From the NCBI GenBank assembly GCA_019916065.1, contig CM034233.1, positions 17,134,436-17,198,435 of the forward strand: a stretch of 64,000 nt of DNA, read 5' to 3'. The number at the start of each line of letters is the position of its first letter. The first letter of the stretch is position 1. This DNA comes from Vitellaria paradoxa. Taxonomy: Eukaryota > Streptophyta > Magnoliopsida > Ericales > Sapotaceae. Under the pieces are notes generated by a model. It was not told the DNA's origin. It did no database searches and saw only the letters and a list, made by a program, of their open reading frames with translations. Below are positions 36,780 to 48,968 of this stretch, piece by piece. Both the position numbers and the translations under genes were made by a program.

Positions 36780-37300
36780 TCAGTTCCACTCAAGTTGATA
36801 CTGAGGCCTCGTCATCTTTCTCTTCCTCACATACAGCATCGGAGATGGTGGAACTAATCTACTCAGTGATAAAGTCGCCGTAACTAACGGCAAGTTGTGT
36901 GATGGCACTGCCTCCGCATCTTCAGTGATTACTATGTAGTCATCGATGCTCGGCAGGTTAGTAGGTGCACTGGGTGATGTGGATGGGCCCACTTCGGTAT
37001 AAACGAAAGGTTCATCTTCGTCTAAGATAGATGGAGGGGCCAAGGTAGACAATCCAAGTCTAGCTTTAACTTTAGGTCCAGCTCTAGTTGAGTTAGATGG
37101 CCCAGCTCTATTTGATCTAAATCTTGTAGCACCCCTTCCAAGTCAGTGCTTCTTATTCAGGGCTACAACACTCCTCTAACCCACCGTCCTTAATCTCGTC
37201 GCTAACTGATGCACCTCTCCCATATCGATGCAATTGAAGAGCTCTGCCGCAATCTGTGTGGCCATAATTGCAGTCTGTACCTGTAAAAAATAATTCAAGC
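36780..37300 (-). pseudogene. Unidentified broken coding frame in the 3.2-kb transposon
   Basis: A 90-codon frame ending at 36780 (SILDEDEPFVYTEVGPS...) extends upstream past two stops into a basic stretch and a segment MATQIAAELFNCIDMGEV near 37265. The composition (acidic/Pro/Ser then basic) is compatible with a decayed element-encoded protein. I do not recognise the family. Confidence 0.3.
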
Positions 37301-38116
37301 ATTAAAATTGTAAAAATAAAAAATCATAAGTAAATAGGATTGTACATTGTATGTGTAACGAGAATATATACTTACCAATATCTCCTTCGTGGCAGCCACC
37401 GGCTAAGATCCAATGGGTGGCACATCATGAGAAGGCCTAATAGGATGCCTAGTAATTAGCTCGTACCAATGCATAATATGACCATTACCTATCCATCATT
37501 GGTTGCAAGCAACAAAGGATTTGCGAAATTTTGTAACTGTAAATCAATATTCTATAATCCACATTTTCAATTTGTAAACCCAAGTCAACAATCCCAAAAC
37601 CATGTTACATAATGGTAGCATTTGTGTGAACAATATGAGAGATAAAAGTGACGACAAAGAACTTACAGAAGTGGTGGTCGCTGAACCAGAGGATGGAGAG
37701 AACGCCGATGACGAATAGTGTTGAGAGCTGAGATCGAGACAGTGGGAGAGTGAGAAAGAGACTGAGGACTGAGAGAGTGTGTGAGACTAAGAGAATGTGC
37801 TGTACTAGGTTAAGGCACGCTGATATATCGAGCTACAACCGGGCTCTCAAATAGCGGTTATTGTAGTGGACTCGCGCTTTGATATAGCGTTTCTTCAGCG
37901 GTGAAACAGCTACCTTAGATGGCGGTTGTTCAATTGCACAGCACACTGGACTCAAAGAAGAATTGCCATATCATATGGCATTTTCAATTTCAACGACCGC
38001 ACTTTCATACCGTGTTTTCTCACTAACCACATTCTTTGAAATAGTTTTTTTTCAGTAGCACATCCGTATATATTATATAGATTATCAGTGAAAAAAAAAA
38101 TTCAGAAACATGGCAA

Positions 38117-39486
38117 AGGTGTTGAAGGCAAGTGTTGACTTCAGTGGTTACAGTCGAGAGGAACGGCATCGTTTTGCCAAAAAAAACCCATCAAACTGGT
38201 AGCTTTTGTTGGATAGAAAGGCTGATTGTAGAGTAAAAATTATAAACAAAAATAATTAACTTTTTATTTGATTAAGTTAGAAAATTAAATAAAAAATATT
38301 TTTAATACGATTAAGTAACTTTTAGCAACTTTTTAGTGTTTCGTAAAACAAATATAAATTTTTAATAACATTTAATAATTTTTTATGTGTTTGGTAAAAA
38401 TTATTGAAATTTATGAATTGGGTTAAAGTGAAATAACCATTATACATCTTCCCAATTCAGCAAAAAAATCGATATATTGGCAATCTGTCACATAAGATTA
38501 TTAACAAAATAAAATAAAAAATATTTTTAACATGATTAAGTAGCTTTTAGCAAATTTTAGGTGCGTAGTAAAAACAAATAGAAATAAATAAAAACAAAAT
38601 AGTTAATTTTTATAAATAATTAATTTTTAATTTACTTGTTAAAAATAAAAATAAAATTTATTTTAATTTAATTTATAATATATTTTCTTGCGCCAAACTA
38701 AACTTAAGTGTTTTTATTAAAATTTGTAAAGGTTAATTTATGAACGATAATCATGTTTATTTAAATTATATAAAAGAATATGAATAAGAATTTGTAGTTT
38801 CACTTAGACTTTATTTCAAGGATAAAAAAATAAAAATAATAAACACAAACTTTTTGTACAAAAGTTATTAATAATTCTGTGTGTCAGGTTGCCAACACGT
38901 TAATTTTTCATAAATTAAATTAAAATAAAATTTATTTATATTTATATTTATATTTTTAAAAGCACTGTTAAAAATTAATTATTTACAAAAATTAAGTATT
39001 TATTTTTATTTATTTCTAGTTTGTTTTACTATGCATCTAAAATTTGCTAAAAGCTACTTAATCATATTAAAAGTATTTTTTATTTTATTTTGTTAATAAT
39101 ATTATGTGGCAGATTGCCAACACATCAATTTTTTTGCTGAATTGAGGAGAGGTATAATGGTTATTTCATTTTAACCCAATTTATAAGTTTCAAAAACTTT
39201 TACAAAACACATAAAAAATTGCCAAATGTTGCTAAAAATTTATATTTGTTTTACGAAACACCAAAAAATTGCTAAATGTTACTTAATCATATTAAAAATA
39301 TTATTTTATTTTATTTTCTAACTTAATCAAATAAAAAATTAATTATTTTTATTTATATATATTTTTACTCTGCACTCAACTTTTTTGTCCAACAAAAGTC
39401 ACCAAACTGATGGGTTTTTGGCAAAAATGATAGTCGTTCATTTCGACTATAGTAGTTGAAGTCGACACTCGACTTCAGCCCTCTTA
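38117..39486. mobile_element. Foldback/long-TIR element, arms of about 0.5 kb
   Basis: The left arm (about 38117-38650) is inverted in the right arm (about 38960-39486). Matching landmarks include CCAAAAAAAACCCATCAAACTGGT / ACCAAACTGATGGGTTTTTGGC, ACTTTTTATTTGATTAAG, GTGTTTCGTAAAACAAAT and AAATAACCATTATA. The loop is about 300 bp of AT-rich non-coding DNA. ATGGCAA flanks both ends (38110-38116 and about 39490-39496), a possible 7-9-bp target duplication that would fit a Mutator-like element. Confidence 0.75.
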
Positions 39487-39508
39487 CCTATGGCAATAGG
39501 GGAGTATG

Positions 39509-39831
39509 TGCTAAGTGTGAACTCTAATTTAAATTAGGATAAAATTGTACTTTTGTGTTTTAGATTTTATTTATTTATGCGTGCTAGGCTTCCTTACAAC
39601 TATAAAAAAATGCTTAGGATTACCTCCATTGTAACCTTATAATATTTTTTTATACTTTATCATAGTGAAACACTCTAGCACCCCATTGATGTATGATTAA
39701 GCAATTAGCTTAATTCGAAACTACGTAAATTTATGTGTTTCATTTTCTTTTTATTTATGATTATTTTCTATTCTTGTTTATTTTTGATTGTGTGTGTTTG
39801 CTTGTAGGTTTGAGCATTTGAATCCTCAACA
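39509..39831 (+). repeat. 5' LTR of the copia element
   Basis: TGCTAAGTGTGAACTC to CCTCAACA. Contains AT-rich promoter-like sequence and GTAACCTTATAATA. Confidence 0.85.
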
Positions 39832-39889
39832 AATTGTATCAGAGCTCCGCGTTAGGAGCTTAAGGGTTTACACATTGGCTGAAGACAAA

Positions 39890-42800
39890 TACATGATTGA
39901 GAAGTTCAATGGTACGAACTACTGCCTTTTAGAAGATGCAGATGGAAGATATCCTGTATCAGAATGATTTTTATTTTTGATTAGTGGGAAAAGGCAGAAA
40001 GCATAATACAAGAAGATTGACATATTTTGGATGGCAAATCTTTGGGAACTATACGATTAAGTCTCGCGCCATCAGTTGTGTTAAATATTATCAAAGAAAA
40101 AATTACAGCAGATTTGTTCAAAGCTTTAGAAAAGATGTACGAGAAGCCTTCTACAGTGAAAAAGGTACATCTTATAAAAAAGTTGTTTAACTTAAAGATG
40201 CCTGAAAACTCCATTGTTGCTGAACATCTGAATGAATTTAGTATGGTCATGAATTAGTTAGAATTCATGGGTATTGATTTTGATAATGAAATTAGAGCTC
40301 TTATTCTATTATCGAGTCCCCAGAAAGTTGGATTGGACTTATCGTGGAAGTTAGTAATTCCTCCGAATCTACAAAAATTAAATTAGAGGATGTTATTGGG
40401 TTGATTTTAGGAGAAGAGGTTAAAAGGAGAGCATCGGGTGAAGATGCTAGTTCAGGTTCAGCACTAAGTACGGAGGAAAGAGGTAGATCTCTGAATAAAA
40501 AAGACAACAAGGGCAAGCAAAGAGAAAATTCCAAGAATAAGAATAAGAGTAAATTTTGTGGCAGAGATGTGAAATATAGGGATTGTTAGAACTATGGTTA
40601 GATGGGCACTTGAAGTTAGACTGTAGAACATTATTGAAAAAATACCAGAACGGGAATAATCAGCGGGCTAAGAACACCGTCAATATTACAGATGAGTCGG
40701 ATAATGAAATCTTAATTTTTTCACTGGGTTCTCGCAATGAGTCTTGGATTGTAGACTCAAGAGTCTCATTCCATACTACTTCACACATGGATATGTTACA
40801 AAATTATGTGCAATGAAATTTCAAAAATGCTTACTTGGGTGATTATTAGGCTTATAACATAGTTGGGAAAGGAGATGTGTAGATTACTCAAACAAATAGA
40901 ACAATATTGAAATTGAAAGATGTTAGACATATTCCTAGTCTAATAAAGAATCTTATTTCGGTAGGTTAGTTGTCAACTTTCAGGACAGACAGAAAAGGGC
41001 AAGCTTTTCACTTCTTCATGAAAGACCACATGACCTAGCAGGCCTTTAAGCTCTATTACTATATTAATAGTTAAACCCTTATCCACAGAAGGATAGAATG
41101 GTCACATCATTTACATCAGATACTTGGAAGATGAGCAAAAGGGCATTCATTATGGCTTATGGTAAAAAAGAATGAACCCTATATGTATCTTTGGGCATTT
41201 ACAGTAGCATCACAATTACAACATCAGCAATTGATTGTACTACATGACATCATAGGCTAGGTCACATGAGTGAATAGTAGCATCATAGTGACAGCATTAG
41301 CAATTGATTGTACTATGTGACATCATAGGCTATGTCACACAAGTGAAAAATATATGAAAGTAATGTTGTTGAGGGATAAATTGCGGGGTTGTAAATCACT
41401 GAATTTAAACTTCCGTGAGGATTGTGTCTTTGGGAAACAGAAAAAAAGTTAGCTTTACAAAAGTGGCAAAGACCCTAAAATTAGAGAAGCTAGAGCTGAT
41501 TCATATAGATGTGTGGGGCTCGTCTCATGTATCTTCTATTGGTGGTTCACGTTATTTTGTTATTTTCATTGATGACGCTACTACAAAATTATAGGTCTAT
41601 TTTTTCAAGTATAAATCTGATGTGTTTGGTGTTTTAAAAAATTGGAAAGTATTAATTGAGAATAAAACAGGAAAAAAACTGAAGTGTTTGAAATATGATA
41701 ATGGCAACAAATACGATGATGGTGAGTTTGAGGCTTACTGTGCTACGAACGAGAGTTGGAGATTGAAAACAATTCCAAAGAAGCCAAGACAGAATGGAGT
41801 TGTTGAGCGCATGAATGGAACAATCTTAGAGTATGTAAAGAGTATGATGTTACATGCTGGGTTACTTAAGTAATTCTGGGTTGAAGCAGTAAATATAGCG
41901 GCGTATTTGATTAACAGGAGGCTTTTAGTTCCTTTGAATAATGGACTGCCCGAGGAAGTATGGTCAAGTAAAGAGGTAAATTTATCCCATTTACAAGTCT
42001 TTTGTTGCATGACCTATATGCATATTAATTCGAGTAATAGAGGTAAACTTGATGCTAAGTCTCAAAAGTGCGTGTTTATAGGCTATGATACTATAACCTA
42101 TGGATAGAGGTTGTATGATTTTGAAAATTAAAAAATACACAAGAGTGTGGACGTGATATTTAATGAGTCCTATTTTGTGTAAAAATAGATAGAATTAGTT
42201 CGATGATGCTAATATAAATTTAAATATTGTAGAGTTTGAGGAGATCCCCAATAGGAATATCTTACAACCTTAGGATGTTAATACACAATCTACTCCATAG
42301 GTAGATCCACAGGCTCCTCCTCTTAGGAGGTCTGTTTGTATCGTTAAATCTCCAATATGTTATTCTCCTTCTTTACACTATTTGTTATTAACTGATCGTG
42401 GTGACTCAGAATGTTTTGAGGAATCATTGCAGGTGAAGACTAGGGAAGGAGTGGGAACATACAATAGATGATGCAGTGGATTCTCTCTTATCAAACTAGA
42501 CTTAGGACTTGGTTCAGTTGCCCAAGAGAAAGAAACTTTGCACAACAAATTGGTATACAATAGGGAAGAATTTGATGGGAGTAAATGATACAAGACAAGG
42601 TTGGTAGTGAAAGGTTTTAAGTAGAAACCATGTATTAACTACATTAAAATCTTTTCTTTTGTTGTGAAGATTTCTACTATCAAATGTGTCCTTAATATTA
42701 TGGCTTTTGAGAACTTGCACTTAGAGCAGTTAGATGTAAAAATTGCATTTCTTCATGGAGATTTGAAGGAGGACATTTATATGTATCGGCCAGAGGGTTC

Positions 42801-43948
42801 TGTTGTTAAAGGAAGAGAGGATCAATTGTGTAAACTTCATAGGAGTTTGTATGGGTTGAAATGGGCTGCCTAAATAGTGGTATAAAAGGTTTGACACTTT
42901 TATGATGGATATGGGGTTTAGTAGATGTCATAGGGATCACTGTTGCCATTTTAAGAAGCTTAGTAAATCATATCTAATACTTTTATTGTATGTAAATAAC
43001 ATGCTTATTGTAGGTTTAAGCATGGATGGGGTAGCTAATCTCAAAGAACAGTTGTCCAAGGAGTTTTCAATTAAGGATTGGGTTCTGTGGAGAAAATTCT
43101 TGGGATACAAATCAATAGGAATAGGGTGAACTGGAAGTTGAAATTGTCACAGGAGAAATATGTTGAACAGGTACTTAAAAGGTTTAACATTGAAAGTGCT
43201 AAACCTGTTAGCACATTATTAACAAGTCATTTCAAGCTTTTGAAGGAAAAAAGAGCAGTAACTGATGAAGAGAAGAACTACATGGCCAAAGTTCCAAATG
43301 TCTCAGCGATAAGTAGCTTGATGTATGCTATGGTTAGTATGAGACCAGACATTACTTATGCAATGAGAGTTATCAGCAAGTTCATGGCAAATCCGAGTAA
43401 GGAGCATTGAGAGATAGTCAAGTGAATTTTGCGATATGTAAAAGGTACTTCTAATTTGGTTTTATGTTTTAGGGGTTTGATATTAGTTTACAAGGATTTG
43501 TGGATTGAAATTTAGTAAGGGACATTGACAGCGGGAATAGCATTACCGGGTATGTGTTTACTTTGGAGAGTGCAATAATCAGTTAGATCTCGCAGCTACA
43601 GAAAATAGTGACTATTTCCACAACAGAAGCGGAGTATGTTGCAGCAATGGAGGCGTGCAAGGTTATGGTATGGTGGAGGACCTTATAAAAGAGTTGGGTA
43701 AGGAACAAAAAAGTTATAAATTGTTCAGCGATTATTAGAGTGCGATGCATCTGGACAATGACACAGCTTTTCATTCGAGGACCAAACGTATCGATATAAA
43801 GTATCACTTTATTCGCTCTTTGTTGGAGGATGGGCAGTTCACTTTGGATAAAATTTACACAGGGGATAATCCGGCAGTCATGTTCACGACGATTGTTACT
43901 GTGGATAAGTTAAAGGGTTGTTTAACTATTGTGGGTCTCCAAACTTGA
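39890..43948 (+). pseudogene. Copia gag-pol pseudogene
   Basis: Recognisable parts: gag (about 39890-40570, with KFNGTNY and the TADLFKALEKMYEKPS stretch), a zinc knuckle remnant (about 40557-40640), protease (about 40740, WIVDSRVSFHTT), integrase (about 41500-42110, ending with the NGVVERMNGTILE and QKCVFIGYD motifs), RT (about 42600-43110, LDVKIAFLHGDLKEDIYM, LCKLHRSLYGLK) and RNase H (about 43610-43930, TTEAEYVAAMEA, TKRIDIKYHFIR). Numerous stops and frameshifts break it. The RT active site reads YVNN instead of YxDD, so the polymerase residues are also lost. Confidence 0.92.
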
Positions 43949-44048
43949 GTAGGAGGCTGGGTGCTAGTGGTTGTTGGTAATTGTTGGTGATGATTGATTA
44001 CTGTTGGCATTTGGAGGGTTGTTTTGAATCAGTCTTCAAGTGAAAAAT

Positions 44049-44377
44049 TGTTAAGTGTAAAGTCTAATTTAAATAAGAAAAAAAGCATACTTTTGCATTT
44101 TATTTATTTATTTATTCACGTGTGTTAGGATTCCTTATAACTATAAAAAAATGCTTTGGGTTACCTCTATTGTAACCTTGTAACCTTTTTTTTTTTTATA
44201 TTTTATTATAATAAAACATCCCAGCACCCCATGGATGTAAAATTAAACAATTAGTTTTCATTAGAACCACGTAAATTTCTGTGTTTCGTTCTTTTCTTAT
44301 TTCTGATTATTTCTTATTCTTATTTGTTTTCGATTGTGCGCATTTGCTTGTGGGTTTGAGTGTTTGAATCCCTAATA
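44049..44377 (+). repeat. 3' LTR of the copia element
   Basis: TGTTAAGTGTAAAGTC to CCTAATA, aligned throughout with the 5' LTR, with an extra T-run. Confidence 0.85.
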
Positions 44378-46305
44378 ATTATCATGCCGTTATACAGAAT
44401 TTATGAGTCTACAAATAAAAGAAAAATGATAGACAAAGTAAAATTACTCTTACATGTTTATTTTTCAGGTAAATATTTATTTTATTTTTTTCTTATTTTT
44501 ATATTTTAATAAAAATAAAATAAATATAAAATTTTTATTTTATAGTGTTTCTTCACTTTTCTTTTTACTTTAACTATTTAAAGTAAGTTTAGTTTTAAAC
44601 TACTGAAAGAGTTTTAAGTAATTTTTTTTCTGAAAAATTTCATAAACTTGCTTTCCGTCTTTCAAAATTTCCATCTATAATCATAGTAAAGATATTGAAT
44701 GATATTTGTGTCATCAAATACATTCCTTTGTGTCTTCAAATACATCCATCTTCGCCAACCCCCCCCCCCCAAAAAAAAGGTTATTAAAATGATATTGAAA
44801 CTCATCCCAATGCTGCAAAGGACTTTTATCTCCAAGCTTTCGTGGTATTTTTTCATTGATTAGGACTTATTTTTATGAGTTGATACTGACTTACTCTTTC
44901 TATTCTAAAAATTATATCAAGGAAATGAATATTCAAGTTCATATTTCCATTCAAAATTAATATAATTATCTCTAAAATGATACAATAATATCATTATTCA
45001 ATTCAATAACCATTATTTTAAAGAATAATTGCATACGATAGAGTTACGCTAATCCATATAATTTTTATTAAGAGAAATACTAAGTGTATTCAATTTTTGG
45101 ATTCCTCACTCTCTAAAAGTAAAATGGCATAATTTCTTGTAAATGAGAGTGTAAATGAGTCGAACCGAATCGGGTTTTGTCACATTTAAGTTTAGTTTGT
45201 CGTATATTTCTTAAGCTTGAGTCGAGTTAGAGATTGGTAGGGAAAAGAAAATTCAAACTTGGTTCTACTCATTAAAACTCTTTTATATCAAATATCCTAA
45301 AAAATCAAATAAATTATCCAATATTATCAAATCGTTATTTCATTAAATAATAACATCTATTATAAAAAAACATATTTATGATAAAAGGTCAAATTTTAAC
45401 TTTGAAAATACTCAATAACTTATAAAGAGTTTTTAATATTTTTAGAAAAAACAAAATGATTCCCAAAAATAAAAAAAGACATTGAATATTAACAAAAAAT
45501 ATATATATATATATATTATCTAATAATATCATAAACTATATAAGTGGACATAGAGTTTTTTCAACTTTGAGATGGGCTCATTCAATAAATGTGTTTGAAA
45601 GGAGGTTCAAACTCCGCTCATTTACCAAATGATCCGAGCTCAAGTCAAGCCCCTAACGGACACTTAAGAGTAGCTTACAATAATTTGACTTATTCACTTC
45701 CCTAAGTGAAAGCATGGAGTATAAGAAGCCAAACGTATAGTATACAAACATTTTTCTTTTATTAGTCATACGTATGAGCATAAGATTCATAAGAAAAGTA
45801 ATAATTAAATGCATAACTTAACATATAGAATATAACAAAATATGATATAAAAATATTTTATAATTTGAGATATTTTAGCTACTAAAATTTAAGTTTGTTT
45901 TGACGCTATAGTGAATAAAAATGATGAAATATGGTTATATTGAATAGTACGTATGTTTAATACGTATCCAATACGGATACATACAAAGATAAACTCTTGT
46001 AGGGGCAAAGGAATCACTTCCCCTTCCCTCTAATTTTTTCAGTGAAAAGATTAAAATACGTATAGTATATTTTAAGTTTGTTATAAAACTATTATTATCC
46101 TTAATTATTCATATTTCGCTTGCAATTTTTACATATTCTAAAAAAAAATGATATTACTTTTTTACTACTATCAACGCTAACGTCAATGTTGCTCACTGTT
46201 TTAATCGTCAAATGTCACATTTTCATTCCTAACACAGTCTCTTACTTTTTAGTAAATACTCAAAAATTTTTTATATTATTTCACGTATATTAGGCTCCTA
46301 AAGAA
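44378..46305. other. AT-rich intergenic stretch
   Basis: No coding region. A C-run joined to an A-run at about 44759-44778. A region at about 45150-45670 with GAGTCGAACCGAATCGG and GATCCGAGCTCAAGTC motifs resembles decayed non-autonomous repeats, but I cannot place its ends. Confidence 0.4.
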
Positions 46306-46310
46306 AATAC

Positions 46311-46556
46311 TTACAAAATTTCTCTCAAATTGAAGGGAGAAACTAGGAGCCATCAGTTTTGAATTTAATTTCTTGCGTTGAATTTAATAGAGTTGAGAAA
46401 GGTCGCTCTTTGTAATTCTATATGTTTGAACAGAGTTGAGAAAAAGAGCTCCTTTGAAATTCCATTTGGTTGCGGATGCAAGCGGAATTTTAGAACTACG
46501 TACATTGGTGTATTATGCTTATTTTTAATTTTTTGAACATAATTTAGGACATAATA
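46311..46556 (+). repeat. 5' LTR (internally deleted) of the LARD-like element
   Basis: 246 bp, against 591 bp for the partner. It keeps both ends of the longer LTR but lacks about 345 bp of its middle. Confidence 0.6.
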
Positions 46557-48968
46557 AGCGGTACTAGAGCCAAATCAGAGTTGCCAGAGCTAGAGAACAT
46601 GGTGCCCATAGGAGGTCTCTGAAGTTTTGCCCGCTAATGGAGGTCGATTACCATCTACGTGCTGGATGAATTTTATAACGGGAACATTCTTAGAATATTC
46701 ACCAAAAGTTTATCAAATTACAGCATGTCTCCCAAAATTTTGCAAAAATTACAGTTTTTTTTACCAAGGATTTGAAAATTATAGTTTGACCCCAATGTTT
46801 TTAAAAAGTTCAATTAACCCTTGAAGTATTAGATATTGATGAGGCGGCCCAAAGTTTTTAGAAAATTTCAAATTTACCCCTAGGTATGAAAAATTGTAGT
46901 TCAGCCATTGAAGAATTTTAATTTTTTAATTGTTACTCTTCCCGTCTTTTTTTCAGCATTCAAGGTCAATCCGCAAGATCACAATCAAGAGATTCCGCTT
47001 TTAGACATATAAAACAAAGATGGTGTTTTCCTTAACGTTAGACGAGACTTTTTTTTACAACCACAAATATGAATTAAGGTCTTAGGATGAAAAGTACAAT
47101 GTTTTGCACAGATATGCAGCCTTTGAACTATAGAAGGTTTTAAGATTGCAGAGGAGATTTTAAATTTAGTTGTTTTATTGCAGTCAAGAGAGGAATGAAA
47201 GGGTTGCTAAAGAAATAGCTTGAGATTGGGAATTTAGTTATTTTACTAGAGTTTGTAGAAAAGAATGATAAGTGTTAGTTTTATTTTTGTAATTGACAAA
47301 TTATGAGTAAAATAATGATTTTAAACTTGTACTCGTAGGCATTTGGCTAAGGTGTCAAAGAGGTTTGAACGTTTTTTTAGTGCCAAAAATACCTAAATCA
47401 AATAGCTAGGGTTTATGGATGTTACTTGTGAAATTTCAAGCAAAAAAGAGTTCGACAGCTACCTCGATGGGAAGTCATTGGAAGCGTATTAGGAAGCTCG
47501 CCCCAACGAGATTGTTGTTGTATATTTTTGCATAGTTCCAATGTGATGATTATTTTACATGTCGTTGGATGTCTCATTGGGAAACTCGCTAGGTAAAATA
47601 GTGTTAACGTAAGGAACAAAACTTTCTCGCTGGCAAACTCACTAGTTTCGCTGGCAAACTCGCTGGTTATTCCAGAATGATGTCAAGACGGTTGTCATCT
47701 TGCTGGAATATTCACTGGTTTTGCAGAATACTTTGCTGGTTAAAACAGATTGGATTTTCAAGGTGGTTGCAACATCGCTGGGAACTTGCTAGCGCGCTCA
47801 CCTCAACGAGAGATTGACGCTGTTTTAGAAACCAGTTGTCTTTTAGTAGCTTTCCAATATTTCTAAAGTTGCTCTATTTAAAGAAGCATTTTCCTTGGGT
47901 TTCTAAATAGTGAGGACGAGAATTACATTGTCTACGTTGCATTAAGAGGTTCTTACATCATTACTTAGTCAAAAATACTACATACTTTAGTTTTTGATCC
48001 TCATGGTTAAGGATTGGTCTTTTATTAGTAAGGATTTATCGTTGTGATATGAGTAAAGTCTCAACACAAGGGATCGAGGGGATTTGGATTGTGTAACTTT
48101 GTGATTGTTACTTTGTAACCCGTTTTATATAGTAAAAAAAGTTTATGATTTTCCCGATTTGGGTGCCATGTTTTAATTCGTGTGTTCTTTTAGTTTTTTT
48201 GCACTTATTTGTTTGTTTTGTTTGATATTACGCTTCGTATATTTTTTCAATAAGGTCGCCAAGACAAAAAACAAGGTAAACACAATTGCAAAAAATAATT
48301 GTAGTACTGTTTGAAAGTCTAAATTTTAGTAATTTTTGGCATTTTTTTCAAAATTGTTAATTGCAATATTTGGTGCAAATGGTGAAGCAAGTAACGGTTT
48401 TTAACAATTTTTTTTATAACTTTTGAATGTTTGATAAAATTTTTAGCAGTTTTTAGTAATTTTTAACAAATTTTAACAATTTTTAATAATTTTTAAGTTG
48501 AGCAAGTTATTCCACTTGAGTAAAAAGTGACAAAATTAGTATTTTACTAAATACTAAAAAAATAATTTTTGATAATTTTTTGTTAAATTTTATCTCTCCA
48601 AACGAGGTCCATGTCGTTAAGGATGGATTAGTGTTGTACATGCTGAAAGAGAGTACTAATAAGGGGAGCTTTTGTTAGGTAAAAGTTAGGTGATTTATAG
48701 CGTTAGATAAAAGGTTCGTTTGGTATGTTAAAAAATGTTAAAAATTTTTAAAAAATATTTACTTTTTATCTCACTGTATAAATTATAAATCCATAATTTT
48801 TATTAAATTTTATCACTTCAAACTCCCTCAAAGTGAAAAAAAAAAATGCGACATTATAATAACGCACACGAAATAAAGCATCTTGGCAGGGTGCGGTGCA
48901 GGCATTCTAGTAGGTGTACGGTTCCTTGGTGACGTGGACGAGAAATGATTATGTGGTCCATAACAGAG

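Larger units (their letters stand above)
34883..38090 (-). mobile_element. 3.2-kb transposon with long subterminal inverted repeats, ends CACTG...CAGTG
   Basis: CACTGATAATCTA at 34883 and TAGATTATCAGTG at 38078-38090 start inverted similarity that continues inward for about 220 bp (shared blocks TATACGGATGTGC, GAAAAAAAAACTATTTC, AACCGCCATCT and GAAGAAACGC). The CACTG end and long structured subterminal region suggest a CACTA-type element, but the 3-bp flanks (TTT and AAA) do not form a target duplication, so the superfamily is unproven. It carries a broken TPR-gene exon (35573-35839) and an unidentified frame (36780-37300). It sits just upstream of the ENT1-like gene. Confidence 0.65.
39509..44377 (+). 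mobile_element. Ty1/copia LTR retrotransposon, full-length but decayed
   Basis: Two diverged LTRs of about 325 bp (39509-39831 and 44049-44377) flank a 4.2-kb interior. The primer site TGTATCAGAGC (39836-39846) pairs with initiator Met tRNA, as usual in copia. The interior order gag-protease-integrase-RT-RNase H is that of copia. LTR divergence is substantial and the coding part has many stops. I found no convincing 5-bp target duplication. It directly follows the foldback element. Confidence 0.92.

Noticed and set aside
39504..44382. Target duplication of the copia element
   Set aside because: Flanks GTATG and ATTAT do not match; shifting the ends by a few bases did not help.
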